Origin: an uncultured Candidatus Melainabacteria bacterium
Lineage (GTDB): Bacteria; Cyanobacteriota; Vampirovibrionia; Gastranaerophilales; Gastranaerophilaceae
Assembly: GCA_934747335.1 (NCBI GenBank)
Contig: CAKVGS010000003.1
Span: 1 to 64,000, forward strand
Length of the DNA: 64,000 nucleotides
Direction of reading: 5' to 3'
Below the pieces are notes generated by a model. The model saw nothing but the letters and a program-made list of their open reading frames with translations. It did not search any database and had not been told where the DNA came from. Made by a program: the position numbers and the translations under genes. Of the stretch, positions 33,825 through 42,396 are shown piece by piece. How positions within the stretch are numbered: position 1 is the stretch's first letter; the number at the start of each line of letters is the position of its first letter.

Positions 33825-34832
33825 ATGAAAAGGGTTTGGGTAGTTTTATTATTGATTTTTATTATTGCAATAATAATTTTTAGTGTGAATTTCTTTAATT
33901 TGAAACAGAATGAAAAAATTTTAGTGCAAAATAAAACTGCCAAAATTGTTTTTACAACAGATAAAACTTATCAAGATTATTTGAAAGTTACGATAAAATC
34001 CGCAATAGAAAATAAAAATGCTGACAGTATATATGATATAAGCATTTTAAGCGTTGATTTGTCAACAGAAGAAATGCAATATTTTAAAAACATGTCGGCA
34101 AAAAATGTAGTGATTTCTACAATTCCTTTGGAAGTAAGTTCTCTAAAAGTCGGCAATTTCCCTATTGCCAACAAAAGAGTTTCAAGAGCTGATTTGTTCA
34201 AATTTTTTATGCCTGAAATTTTTGAAGATTGCGATAGAATTTTGTATATAGACTCTGACACATTGATTCTTGGAGATTTGTTAGATTTATATAATACAAA
34301 TATGCATGGCAAGTGTCTTGGAGCTGTAATAAAATATGTTCCTAAATATAGTTGGATTAAAATTATTCCTCGTATTTGGTATGTGAAATCTGTTAAATAT
34401 GATTACAATTGTGGTGTAATGTTAATGGATTTAAAACAAATGAGAAAATATCATATTACAGAAAAATTAATAAAAGCCAAAAATACAGATAATAACAGAA
34501 TATTAATGACACAGGATGCTTTTAACACCGTGATACCTGCTAAAAAATCATATCATCTATCTCCTGTTTATAATTTTATTACAAGATGGCGCGATATGGA
34601 TTTTAAATCAAAGTGTTTTAAGACAATTTATGCTCCTTATTTGGATGATGTAAATTCAATGGCGGAATTGCAAAAACAGGCGATAATTGTTCATTACGCA
34701 GGTATTGCAAAGCCTTGGAATACCAAAGGTGTAAGGTTTGAAACTCAATGGTGGAAATATGCAAAGATGATTAATCCAAATTGGGAAGTTAAGCCCGAAT
34801 TAGTAGTGCCAAACGACAGTATTCTTTTTTAG
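33825..34832 (+). CDS. Family 8 glycosyltransferase with N-terminal membrane anchor
   Basis: 335 aa. A signal-anchor helix (VVLLLIFIIAIIIFSVNFF) is followed by a GT8 domain: IVFTTDKTYQDYLKV, the metal-binding DSD in DRILYIDSDTLILGDL near residue 143, NCGVMLMDLKQM, and HYAGIAKPW near residue 285. GT8 enzymes transfer galactose or glucose to LPS cores and surface glycans. A transmembrane anchor is unusual for bacterial GT8, which usually lack one. Followed at 11 bp by nagZ, so co-transcribed. AGAGGAGAGG is the ribosome site. Confidence 0.88.
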   Translation: MKRVWVVLLLIFIIAIIIFSVNFFNLKQNEKILVQNKTAKIVFTTDKTYQDYLKVTIKSAIENKNADSIYDISILSVDLSTEEMQYFKNMSAKNVVISTIPLEVSSLKVGNFPIANKRVSRADLFKFFMPEIFEDCDRILYIDSDTLILGDLLDLYNTNMHGKCLGAVIKYVPKYSWIKIIPRIWYVKSVKYDYNCGVMLMDLKQMRKYHITEKLIKAKNTDNNRILMTQDAFNTVIPAKKSYHLSPVYNFITRWRDMDFKSKCFKTIYAPYLDDVNSMAELQKQAIIVHYAGIAKPWNTKGVRFETQWWKYAKMINPNWEVKPELVVPNDSILF

Positions 34833-34843
34833 GTGAGGTCTTT

Positions 34844-35794
34844 ATGGAAAAATCGGTTTACCAAATGTTTATACTTGGAACGGGACAGAAACTTGATTAC
34901 GCATTGGAAAAAGGTTTGGGCGGAGTAATATTTTTTACTAAAGATATTCAAACAGAAACTCAGTTTAAATCTCTTATTGATAATGTAAAATTAAAATCAC
35001 TTATTCCACCGTTTTTATCAATAGACCAAGAAGGCGGACGCGTAGAACGAACAGAAAATATTCATCCACGCTACTTGTCACCAAAATTTGCTTATCAAAG
35101 AGGGGAAGATTTTGTAAGAAAGCAAAGCGAAAAAATAGCATTAGAACTAAAAAATTATGGAATAAATTTGAATTTTGCGCCTTGCGCGGATGTTAATACA
35201 AATCCAAATAATCCGATAATTGGAGAACGTTCTTTCTCGTCTAACCCTGATGAAGTTTCAAAATGTGTAAAAATTACGGCAGAAGAATTTAGAAAAGCAA
35301 ATATAATTCCTTGCGCAAAACACTTCCCGGGACACGGTGATGCAGATAGTGACAGTCATTTGACGTTGCCTTGTATTGATTTGCCATTAAAAAAAATGGA
35401 AGAGGTTCATATAAAGCCGTTTAAAAATAACATTGATATTGAAATGATTATGGTTGCACATTTGCATTGCACCTGCTTTGATAAAGATGTTATTCCTGCA
35501 TCTTTGAGTGAAAACGCGGTAGGATATTTGAGAAATAAACTTGGATATAAAGGTGTGGTTATAACTGATGATATGGTGATGAAAGGTGTACAATCTTTTG
35601 GTGCTGTGGAAGCTTGCAAAAGAGCAATAATGGCAGGCGTTGATATGTTTATTTACAGAAATGCTGATGAAGAAACTATTGATGTGATAGAAGAACTCAT
35701 TTCTGAAGCAGAAAAAGATGAACAATTAAAAGCTAAAATTATTGAGGCAAATAAGCGAATTTCTGAATTAAAAAAATTAAAAATTCAAAATTGA
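34844..35794 (+). CDS. nagZ: Beta-N-acetylhexosaminidase, GH3 family
   Basis: Removes terminal N-acetylglucosamine from muropeptides in peptidoglycan recycling. The 316-aa protein has GGVIFF, SIDQEGGRVERT, FAPCADVN and the GH3 catalytic-loop signature AKHFPGHGDADSDSHLTLP (catalytic His-Asp dyad), then the nucleophile Asp in VITDDMVMKGV. It has no signal peptide, so it is probably cytoplasmic. AGGTGAGG precedes the ATG. Recycling would link it with nagA (38106). Confidence 0.94.
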   Translation: MEKSVYQMFILGTGQKLDYALEKGLGGVIFFTKDIQTETQFKSLIDNVKLKSLIPPFLSIDQEGGRVERTENIHPRYLSPKFAYQRGEDFVRKQSEKIALELKNYGINLNFAPCADVNTNPNNPIIGERSFSSNPDEVSKCVKITAEEFRKANIIPCAKHFPGHGDADSDSHLTLPCIDLPLKKMEEVHIKPFKNNIDIEMIMVAHLHCTCFDKDVIPASLSENAVGYLRNKLGYKGVVITDDMVMKGVQSFGAVEACKRAIMAGVDMFIYRNADEETIDVIEELISEAEKDEQLKAKIIEANKRISELKKLKIQN

Positions 35795-35798
35795 CAAA

Positions 35799-35841
35799 CC
35801 TCAATTATTCCCTCTCCTCAGAGGAGAGGGAATAATTGAGG
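35799..35841. terminator. Perfect 21-bp palindrome, terminator-like, after nagZ
   Basis: Arms CCTCAATTATTCCCTCTCCT and complement with a single central base; GTGTTTTCCC follows. It contains the CCCTCTCC / GGAGAGGG core of the mosaic repeats and may be both a repeat and a transcript end shared with the converging phosphorylase gene. Confidence 0.75.
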
Positions 35842-35875
35842 TGTTTTCCCGATGTGGCAAAAAAATAAGATGATT

Positions 35876-36640
35876 TTATTTTTCTGCAATCAGATTTTTA
35901 ATTGCTTCAACAGCAGTTTTAATAGCTAATTCCGTATCATGAGCAACAGGGTTTTCTAAGCCGAGTTTTTCTCTTTCCTGATTTGCAACTACCAAAAATA
36001 TTGAACCGACTTTTACTTTCAAATAACTTGCTACGATAAACAAAGCTGCTGATTCCATTTCTGAAGCCAAACATCCCAATTTTAACCAAGCATTCCATTT
36101 GTTTTGTAATTCATAATTCACAGGCATCAATTCAGGGCTATGTTGTCCGTAGAAAGAGTCTTTGCATTCTACAACGCCTACGTGGTAAGGTAAGTTCAAT
36201 TTTTTTGCAGAATTAATAAGCGCTGTTACGATATCGTAATTTGCAACCGCAGGAAATTCAATAGGGGCATACTCTTTAGAAGTTCCTTCCATTCTAATTG
36301 CACCTGTTGCGATTACCAAATCACCGCTTTTCACATCCAAATCCATACCACCGCAAGTACCGACACGGATAAAGTATTTTGCACCAACTTTTACTAATTC
36401 TTCCATTGCAATAGAAGCAGAAGGACCGCCAATTCCGGTTGATGTAACACTAACTTTAACACCGTTTAAGTAGCCTGTATAAGTTGTAAATTCCCTTCTG
36501 TCTGCAACAAGTTTTGCATTATCAAAATATTTTGCGATTTTTTCACATCTTTTAGGGTCGCCAGGTAAAATTACATATTCACCAACATCACCCTCTTTTA
36601 AACCAATGTGATACTGTAATCCGTCTGTTGAATATTTCAT
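35876..36640 (-). CDS. udp: Nucleoside (uridine-type) phosphorylase
   Basis: 254-aa PNP/UDP family 1 enzyme that cleaves nucleosides with phosphate. Phosphate-binding GDPKR (~27-31) and IRVGTCGG (~90-97), catalytic loop GVVECKDSFYGQHSPE, and the nucleoside-binding SEMESAALF near residue 195-203 are all present. The pattern fits uridine phosphorylase best, but purine activity is not excluded. AAAGGAG lies upstream of the start. Confidence 0.85.
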   Translation of the reverse strand: MKYSTDGLQYHIGLKEGDVGEYVILPGDPKRCEKIAKYFDNAKLVADRREFTTYTGYLNGVKVSVTSTGIGGPSASIAMEELVKVGAKYFIRVGTCGGMDLDVKSGDLVIATGAIRMEGTSKEYAPIEFPAVANYDIVTALINSAKKLNLPYHVGVVECKDSFYGQHSPELMPVNYELQNKWNAWLKLGCLASEMESAALFIVASYLKVKVGSIFLVVANQEREKLGLENPVAHDTELAIKTAVEAIKNLIAEK

Positions 36641-36702
36641 ATAAATCTCCTTTAGAAAAAACTATTTTAGCAGGTTTTGATATGAAATGTCAATGGGACT
36701 AT

Positions 36703-37437
36703 TTATAAACGTATTGTTCTGTATATTGTAGAATATTTATGCGAACCATAGTAAATAATTATAGAAACAAAGTAGTTTTCTAAATCATTTACTTCCAAGT
36801 ATGATTGAACAGGCGTTTTACGCTTGGTGCTTTTAAAATTTCCAATAAAGTCTAAAAATCCCATGTGTATTTTTTGCGCTCTTGTATATTTAGGTTTAGG
36901 AATATGGTTATCATAAAAAGTTTCAGGCGTGTAATCTCTTTCGTAGACAGGGATAATGTGTTTTACAACCCCGTTTTGTTTAAACAACATAAACCAATCG
37001 CCATTATGTTCTCTTGGAGTTAACAAATAATATCCGGGTTCAATTGTAATATTTTTGAAATAAAGCGGTGAATTTAATCTAAATAAAGGATAAACAGACC
37101 AAGCGGTATCTTTCATATCATAATACTGATCGGGATCAATATCGTGAAGATATGAAAAAGTAGGTACTTCTAAATCATTGTAGATTTGTGAATAGTTTTT
37201 TGTTGCTTTAGTTTTAGTTGGTGGAATTATGATGTCATTACTATTGTTAGAAGGTGTCGGTACTTCTTGCTGTTGAATCGGCGGTGCGATATCTTCATCG
37301 TCGTCCAAACTGTTGGGATCAATGTCATCATAAAATCCTTTTGGTGTTCCAACGTAAATACCATTTGTATTATCGTCTGAAAATACAGGGGCACATAGTA
37401 ATAATAAAGTTAAAATAGCTAAACATTTCTTTTGCAT
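36703..37437 (-). CDS. Unknown secreted 244-aa protein
   Basis: Signal peptide KKCLAILTLLLLCAPVFSDD, then an acidic Pro/Gln-rich linker (DPNSLDDDEDIAPPIQQQ) and a globular C-terminal domain (YPLFRLNSPLYFKNITIEP, YYLLTPREHNGDWFML) with aromatic and beta-rich character. Family not recognised. The ATG lies exactly 6 nt after a TAAAAT box with TTGATT 16 nt further upstream, and no Shine-Dalgarno, so leaderless translation is predicted. Confidence 0.6.
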   Translation of the reverse strand: MQKKCLAILTLLLLCAPVFSDDNTNGIYVGTPKGFYDDIDPNSLDDDEDIAPPIQQQEVPTPSNNSNDIIIPPTKTKATKNYSQIYNDLEVPTFSYLHDIDPDQYYDMKDTAWSVYPLFRLNSPLYFKNITIEPGYYLLTPREHNGDWFMLFKQNGVVKHIIPVYERDYTPETFYDNHIPKPKYTRAQKIHMGFLDFIGNFKSTKRKTPVQSYLEVNDLENYFVSIIIYYGSHKYSTIYRTIRL

Positions 37438-37443
37438 AATAAT

Positions 37444-37471
37444 ATTTTAATAAATATTTTGCGAAAATCAA
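37444..37471 (-). promoter_or_regulatory. Leaderless promoter of the secreted-protein gene
   Basis: Minus strand TTGATT (37471-37466), 16-nt spacer, TAAAAT (37449-37444), then 6 nt to the ATG at 37437. Confidence 0.6.
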
Positions 37472-37499
37472 GAAAAAGAAATTTTGTTATTTAATAAAC

Positions 37500-37889
37500 T
37501 GGAGATGGTGGGAGTCGAACCCACGTCCATCGTGGATAAAAACTGATGTCTACGAGTGTAGTAATTTATTAGCTTAACTTAATAAGGAAAATTACAAAAC
37601 CTGAATTAAGCCAAAGACTTTTTGCGGAAGCCTAACCTCCAATGGTAAAACTTGATGTACATACCATCATTTGCACACTGCATCTTGCATAATATCATCT
37701 AATTTAACGGCAAGCTGGTCAAATTAGAGGGATGCGCTACCAATTAAGCAGCAAGCTTTTGAGCTCTGAAAGCATCTAATGAAACAACTTTGTTGTCATT
37801 TAATTTGTTTTGCTCGTTGATAAACGGGAACAGCGCCCGTACTCGCAACCAGGATCTACCGATCACGGCGTCAAAACCAGTACATCCCC
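37500..37889 (-). ncRNA. ssrA: Transfer-messenger RNA
   Basis: One-piece tmRNA of about 390 nt that rescues stalled ribosomes. The 5' end GGGGATG (37889-37883) pairs with the 3' end CATCTCC (37507-37501). The 5' region continues GTACTGGTTTTGACGCC, and the 3' region has the T-arm GTGGGTTCGACTCCCAC. The tag ORF ends LDAFRAQKLAA and stops with TAA at 37746-37744, preceded by residues EQNKLNDNKVVS; the resume codon is unclear. CCA is not encoded. A copy of the 5' end lies 158 bp upstream (see 38025). Confidence 0.95.
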
Positions 37890-38053
37890 ATGTAACGTGA
37901 CTAAGGATGAACGGCTCCGCTCGAAAAACCTGCTCGTATTGCTAAACGCAACACGACACTGTTTTTCTCGACTCCACCTCAAATGCTTACGCATTTTCGG
38001 CTTGCCTTTTGTCCTCGCCGGACGGGCGTCAAAACCGGTACATCCCCATGTAA
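37867..38053 (-). repeat. Duplicated tmRNA 5' end around a 129-bp hairpin-rich insert
   Basis: A 29-nt segment with the tmRNA 5' end (37867-37895) is repeated at 38025-38053 with one mismatch (GGTTTTGACGCC and GGGGATGTAC core). The intervening 129 bp hold a hairpin (TCGTGTTGC / GCAATACGA) flanked by AAAAAC and GTTTTT arms. Only the downstream copy is continuous with the rest of tmRNA. The precursor may start at the upstream copy and be trimmed by RNase P. Confidence 0.8.
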
Positions 38054-38105
38054 TACAATTTTATCAATGTTCGTAAATACAGTATAAGCTATAATACGTG
38101 TTTTT

Positions 38106-38990
38106 TCAAGATTGTTTATTTATAATTTCAAACTCATCATTCCACTCGATTTCGCCCATTGGCTCAATACTATGATAATCATAAACATTTTGAATAAATT
38201 GTGGATTAAACATTCCTTTTTTGCCTAAAATTTTTATAATATCCGGCAAAAGTTTTGTACTTCCTGCAATTGTTCCATCTTCAGATGTTGCTTTATCGCC
38301 GTCATAATAGATTTTATAGTCCGCAAAAATTGTTTCTCTCAAGTCACTGTATGTAATTGGAAGCGCATCGCTTATCAAAATAACTTTATTGGCTGGTTTT
38401 GCCTTGAAAAACAATTTCAAAGCTTCATCGCTTACGTGAACGCCATCTCCGATTATTTCTGCATAAACATTATCTTCTACCATTGCAGAAAGTGCAGTTG
38501 AAACACCTCTATGAGCCACTCCTGACATCGCGTTAAATGTATGGGTTGCGCCATCTACTTGCCCCCAACCGACACAATGTCCTGCTTGAACTTTTACGCC
38601 TTTTGATTTTAAATAATCAATCAAACCTTCATCAAGTTCAGGTGCTAGAGTTACAATTTTAATAAAATCATCTTCAATTTTTTTATAATTTTCAACTGTT
38701 AACGCCATAAAGTGCTCGGGGTTATGAATCCCTTTCTTTTTTGGATTAATAAATATACCCTCAAGGTGAATGCCCAAAATAGCATTTGTTTTTTTAGAAG
38801 CTTCTTTAATAATTTCAATTTGGCGTTTGGTGTTTTCAACAGTATCAGTTACAAGAGTCGGGAAAAATCCGCCAATACCAATTTTGCGGAGTTTGTGTGA
38901 AAGTTCTACAATTTCGTCAACTCCCGCGGTATTAAAATAAACGCCATAAGCGCCATGCATGTGTTGTTCGATGATTAGTGGTGTTTTCAT
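38106..38990 (-). CDS. nagA: N-acetylglucosamine-6-phosphate deacetylase, short form
   Basis: Amidohydrolase of amino-sugar catabolism and cell-wall recycling. Metal and substrate motifs are present: QHMHGAYG near residue 9-15, GIHLEGIFINP, QAGHCVGW, THTFNAMSG, GDGVHVSDEAL and the catalytic Asp in ISDALP. At 294 aa it is about 80 residues shorter than typical NagA; it lacks the N-terminal beta-sandwich segment that precedes the barrel and part of the C-terminal tail. AAAAGG precedes the ATG, so the start is credible and the shortening is real. Confidence 0.85.
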   Translation of the reverse strand: MKTPLIIEQHMHGAYGVYFNTAGVDEIVELSHKLRKIGIGGFFPTLVTDTVENTKRQIEIIKEASKKTNAILGIHLEGIFINPKKKGIHNPEHFMALTVENYKKIEDDFIKIVTLAPELDEGLIDYLKSKGVKVQAGHCVGWGQVDGATHTFNAMSGVAHRGVSTALSAMVEDNVYAEIIGDGVHVSDEALKLFFKAKPANKVILISDALPITYSDLRETIFADYKIYYDGDKATSEDGTIAGSTKLLPDIIKILGKKGMFNPQFIQNVYDYHSIEPMGEIEWNDEFEIINKQS

Positions 38991-39003
38991 AATTTACCTT
39001 TTA

Positions 39004-39118
39004 ATTTATAATACCCTCTCCCGTCCTCCGGACACCCTCTCCAATAGGGAGAGGGAACTAAAATCGTTCAATTAACACGAGTATACCCTCCCTCGGGGGA
39101 GGGGAGAGGGTATTATTA
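39004..39118. repeat. Repeat C unit between murE and nagA
   Basis: TAATACCCTCTCCCGTC ... CGGACACCCTCTCC ... GGGAGAGGGAACTAAAATCG ... TTCAATTAACACGAG ... GGGTATTATTAACT. Its two ends match the unit at 43141-43320, but here no palindrome A pair is inserted. Confidence 0.75.
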
Positions 39119-39121
39119 ACT

Positions 39122-40591
39122 CTACGCCTTCACAGCTCCAAAAATTTCTCTAACTTTTTCTCTATCATCAAAGTGGATTGTTTCGTTTGCTAATATTTGA
39201 TAATCTTCGTGACCTTTGCCTGCAACAAGAACAACGTCTTTTTCGCCTGCTAATTTGCAAGCTTCTTTGATTGCAAGTTCTCTATCAGGTTCAACAACTA
39301 CATCATTAACGCTTCTCAAACCTGCCAAAATATCTGTAATAATTTGCTGAGGATCTTCTGAACGTGGATTATCACTTGTTACAATAATCTTATCCGCCAA
39401 TTCTTCTGCAATTCTACCCATCTTTGGACGTTTTGTCGCATCTCTGTCACCACCGCAACCGAACACACAAATTAATTTACCTTCGCTCGGTGTAATATCT
39501 CTTGCGGCTTTTAGAACATTTTCTAACCCGTCAGGCGTATGAGCATAATCGACAATCACAGTCGGTTGATTAATGATTACTTCAAATCTTCCTGCAACTC
39601 CGCCTAATTGTTCCATTGTATGAATAGCTTTTTCAATATCCATATTTAAGGCTAACGCTGTTGTTAAAGCTGCTAAAACATTATAAACAGAGAACATTCC
39701 GTTCATCTTAAGATTAACTTTGTATTCTTTTTCTTTAATTACACAGGTAAAAGATGCGCCATTATGATTAAATGTTACATCTTTTGCTTTAACGTCAGCA
39801 GGCATATTTACGCCATAAGTGTATAAACTTACAGTTGGAGAAATAACTTCCATAAATTTGCCTGCATACTCATCATCTGCGTTAATAACAGCAAAATCAC
39901 CTGCGACAAGTTCTTCAAACAAAATAGCTTTTGCTTTAAAGTAATTATTCATTGTAATATGAAAATCCAAGTGGTCTTGAGTTAAGTTAGTAAACACAGC
40001 ACCGTTAAAGTCGCAATAGTCAACTCTATGCTGAACTAGAGAGTGCGAACTTACTTCCATCACAACATTGTTGATATTCTTATCATCGATTTCCGCAAAT
40101 ATTTTTTGTAATTCAGGTGCTTGCGGAGTTGTATGCTTAGCATCGTGATAACTGTCGTCAGAAGAAAATTTATGTCCTAACGTTCCAATCAATGCGCATT
40201 TTTCTCCGTTTTCTTCGAATAATTTTTGGATTAAGTGAGTTACCGTTGTTTTACCGTTAGTACCGGTTACACCAATTAAATTAAGTTTTTTAGAAGGTGA
40301 AGAATAGAATAAATCCGCAATTTGTGCAATTACTTCAGAAGTGTCGCTAACAACAACTTGTGGAATATCCAAATTCAAACGTCTTTCTACAACGCAAATT
40401 ACAGCACCATTTGCAACAGCTTCTTCTGCGTATTCGTGGCCATCAACATGTTCGCCTGTTAAACAAATAAAAACATCGTTCGGTTGAGTTTTTTTTGAAT
40501 TGTAAGAAATGCCTGTGATTTCGCCTGACAAATCTGCATCATTTACCAATTCAATATAATTTATATTATCTACTAAAGTTCTAATTCTCAT
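39122..40591 (-). CDS. murE: UDP-N-acetylmuramoyl-tripeptide synthetase (meso-DAP type)
   Basis: Adds meso-diaminopimelate to UDP-MurNAc-dipeptide. 489 aa with the ATP loop GVTGTNGKTTVTH near residue 108-120, the carbamylated-lysine region, and DNPRSEDP near residue 405, whose DNPR is the signature for meso-DAP rather than lysine. The start overlaps the PBP stop (TAATG), so the two are translationally coupled, as in dcw clusters of other bacteria. It supports a Gram-negative-type DAP wall. Confidence 0.97.
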   Translation of the reverse strand: MRIRTLVDNINYIELVNDADLSGEITGISYNSKKTQPNDVFICLTGEHVDGHEYAEEAVANGAVICVVERRLNLDIPQVVVSDTSEVIAQIADLFYSSPSKKLNLIGVTGTNGKTTVTHLIQKLFEENGEKCALIGTLGHKFSSDDSYHDAKHTTPQAPELQKIFAEIDDKNINNVVMEVSSHSLVQHRVDYCDFNGAVFTNLTQDHLDFHITMNNYFKAKAILFEELVAGDFAVINADDEYAGKFMEVISPTVSLYTYGVNMPADVKAKDVTFNHNGASFTCVIKEKEYKVNLKMNGMFSVYNVLAALTTALALNMDIEKAIHTMEQLGGVAGRFEVIINQPTVIVDYAHTPDGLENVLKAARDITPSEGKLICVFGCGGDRDATKRPKMGRIAEELADKIIVTSDNPRSEDPQQIITDILAGLRSVNDVVVEPDRELAIKEACKLAGEKDVVLVAGKGHEDYQILANETIHFDDREKVREIFGAVKA

Positions 40592-42318
40592 TAATCTATT
40601 TTTCCTCCTACCTTATCAGGTTGTAAATTTAAAATTCTTGCAATTTGTGTTGAAATCTCTTTAAAAATTGGCGCAGCAACTGTGTTACCCCAAATCTCGC
40701 CGCCTTGAGCAGAGTCAACAATAACATATATCAAAACTTGCGGATTGCTTGACGGCATATAGCCTACGATTGATGTATAAAGCTTTGTTGTATATCCGCT
40801 TCCGTTTTCTTTTGGTTTAATTGAAGTTCCTGTTTTTGCAGCAATATTGTAACTATCGGATTTAATCGGAGATTTACCTCTGTTAATACTTTCTGTCAAT
40901 AACTCAGTTACAACTTTGGCGTGTTCAGGGCTCATAACTTGAACTTTTTTAATCTTGTTTTCAGCTTCTTCAGGTGAATATTTTATAACGTGAGGGGTTA
41001 CTCTGACTCCGTCATTAGCTAAGGCAGAAACCGCTGAAACCATCTGAATAGCTGTTACTGATGATCCGTAACCGTAACCCATCGTTGCTAAGTCTGATGC
41101 GTCCCACTTTGCAGGTGGCTTTAAAAGACCAACGGATTCGCCCGGAAGGTCAATTCCTGTTTTTTCGCCAAAACCGAATTTTTTCAACATTCCGTAATAT
41201 TCATATTTACCCATCATTTGAGCAATAATAACAGACGCTACGTTACTAGAGTGTTCAAACAAATAAACAAGGTCAATCATACCGGGGTTTGGTCTGCGTG
41301 CGTAATCGTAGTTTTTGATTGTCCACCAACCGACTTTGATTTTACCTGTATCATTAATTTTTGAATATCTGTTTATTTTGCCTAATTCAATCGCTGACGC
41401 AACAGTAATTGTTTTAAAAGTAGATCCGGGAGGGAAAATATCGGTTAATGTCCAGTTTTTAATTTGAAAACTGGATGCATTTTTAAAGTTGTTAGGATCA
41501 AAAAACGGATAAACCGCGTAAGCTAATATTTCGCCGTTTCTTGGATTCATAACAATCACAGCGCCTCTATGTGCTTTAAATTTTTCGATTGATTTCATCA
41601 ACTCTTTTTCACATACGTGTTGAACCGCAGCATCAATTGTTAAAGTAACGTCTTTACCTTTGATAGGCTTTGTCGCTGCAATCGGGTCGGTTGAAATATT
41701 ATAAATAACTTTACCTTTTGGAGTCATTTCCAAATTAGAAGTTTTTCCAACGCTTTCTAATGTGTCTTTTGCGGTAAGTTCTACGCCTGAAGCAACATCC
41801 GCATCAAAGTTGTAATAGCCCAAAACATGCGCTGCAAGAGTCCCTTGCGGATAAGTTCTTATGCTTTTTTTATCCATTGGAATTTCGCGCAAATTCAATT
41901 TTGCAATCTCATCACGAGTATGTCTGTCAACATTCTTTTTTAAAGAAATTACCGCAACATTTTGACGAAGTTTTTCTGTTAAATCAACTTGAGAAATTTT
42001 TAAGATTGGTGCAAGAATTTTGGCAAGCTCTTCGGGTGAACGTTCGTCAACAAAATCAGCTTTTCTTGCGAAAATATCATAATAAACTGTATCTGTTGCA
42101 AGTTTGATGCCATTTCTATCATAAATATTACCGCGCATTACAAAAGAGCTTGCGCGACGTTGATTCTTAGCCTTTACTCTAAAGTGTCTTACGTCCAAAA
42201 CTTGAACTGAAAATAAATATACAATAAACAGCAAAACTGCGATTGCAAATCCAATTTGAAACCAAATCAGACGGTCTGAAAATTGTTTATTTCTATTGGT
42301 ATTTTTATCGCCTCGCAT
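40591..42318 (-). CDS. FtsI/PBP2-type peptidoglycan transpeptidase
   Basis: 575-aa class B penicillin-binding protein. One N-terminal TM helix (FQIGFAIAVLLFIVYLFSVQ), a PBP dimer domain, then the transpeptidase with the active-site STFK in PPGSTFKT, SSN in HSSNVAS and KTGTS in IAAKTGTS. Its position directly before murE matches ftsI in the dcw cluster, so the likely role is septal wall synthesis. No mraY or murF follow in this window. The start has GGGAGAGA upstream. Confidence 0.93.
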   Translation of the reverse strand: MRGDKNTNRNKQFSDRLIWFQIGFAIAVLLFIVYLFSVQVLDVRHFRVKAKNQRRASSFVMRGNIYDRNGIKLATDTVYYDIFARKADFVDERSPEELAKILAPILKISQVDLTEKLRQNVAVISLKKNVDRHTRDEIAKLNLREIPMDKKSIRTYPQGTLAAHVLGYYNFDADVASGVELTAKDTLESVGKTSNLEMTPKGKVIYNISTDPIAATKPIKGKDVTLTIDAAVQHVCEKELMKSIEKFKAHRGAVIVMNPRNGEILAYAVYPFFDPNNFKNASSFQIKNWTLTDIFPPGSTFKTITVASAIELGKINRYSKINDTGKIKVGWWTIKNYDYARRPNPGMIDLVYLFEHSSNVASVIIAQMMGKYEYYGMLKKFGFGEKTGIDLPGESVGLLKPPAKWDASDLATMGYGYGSSVTAIQMVSAVSALANDGVRVTPHVIKYSPEEAENKIKKVQVMSPEHAKVVTELLTESINRGKSPIKSDSYNIAAKTGTSIKPKENGSGYTTKLYTSIVGYMPSSNPQVLIYVIVDSAQGGEIWGNTVAAPIFKEISTQIARILNLQPDKVGGKID

Positions 42319-42396
42319 ACTTCTCTCCCGTATGTTTATAATACCATAATAAATAAAGATAAGCCAATATCTTTACAAACAGAAAATTAAAAATTT

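Noticed and set aside
35387..35725. 112-aa minus-strand ORF inside nagZ
   Set aside because: It is antisense to a complete GH3 gene with all motifs and has no ribosome site or recognisable domain.
37810..38076. 88-aa plus-strand ORF
   Set aside because: It lies across the tmRNA 5' end and its duplication; the minus-strand RNA explains this sequence.
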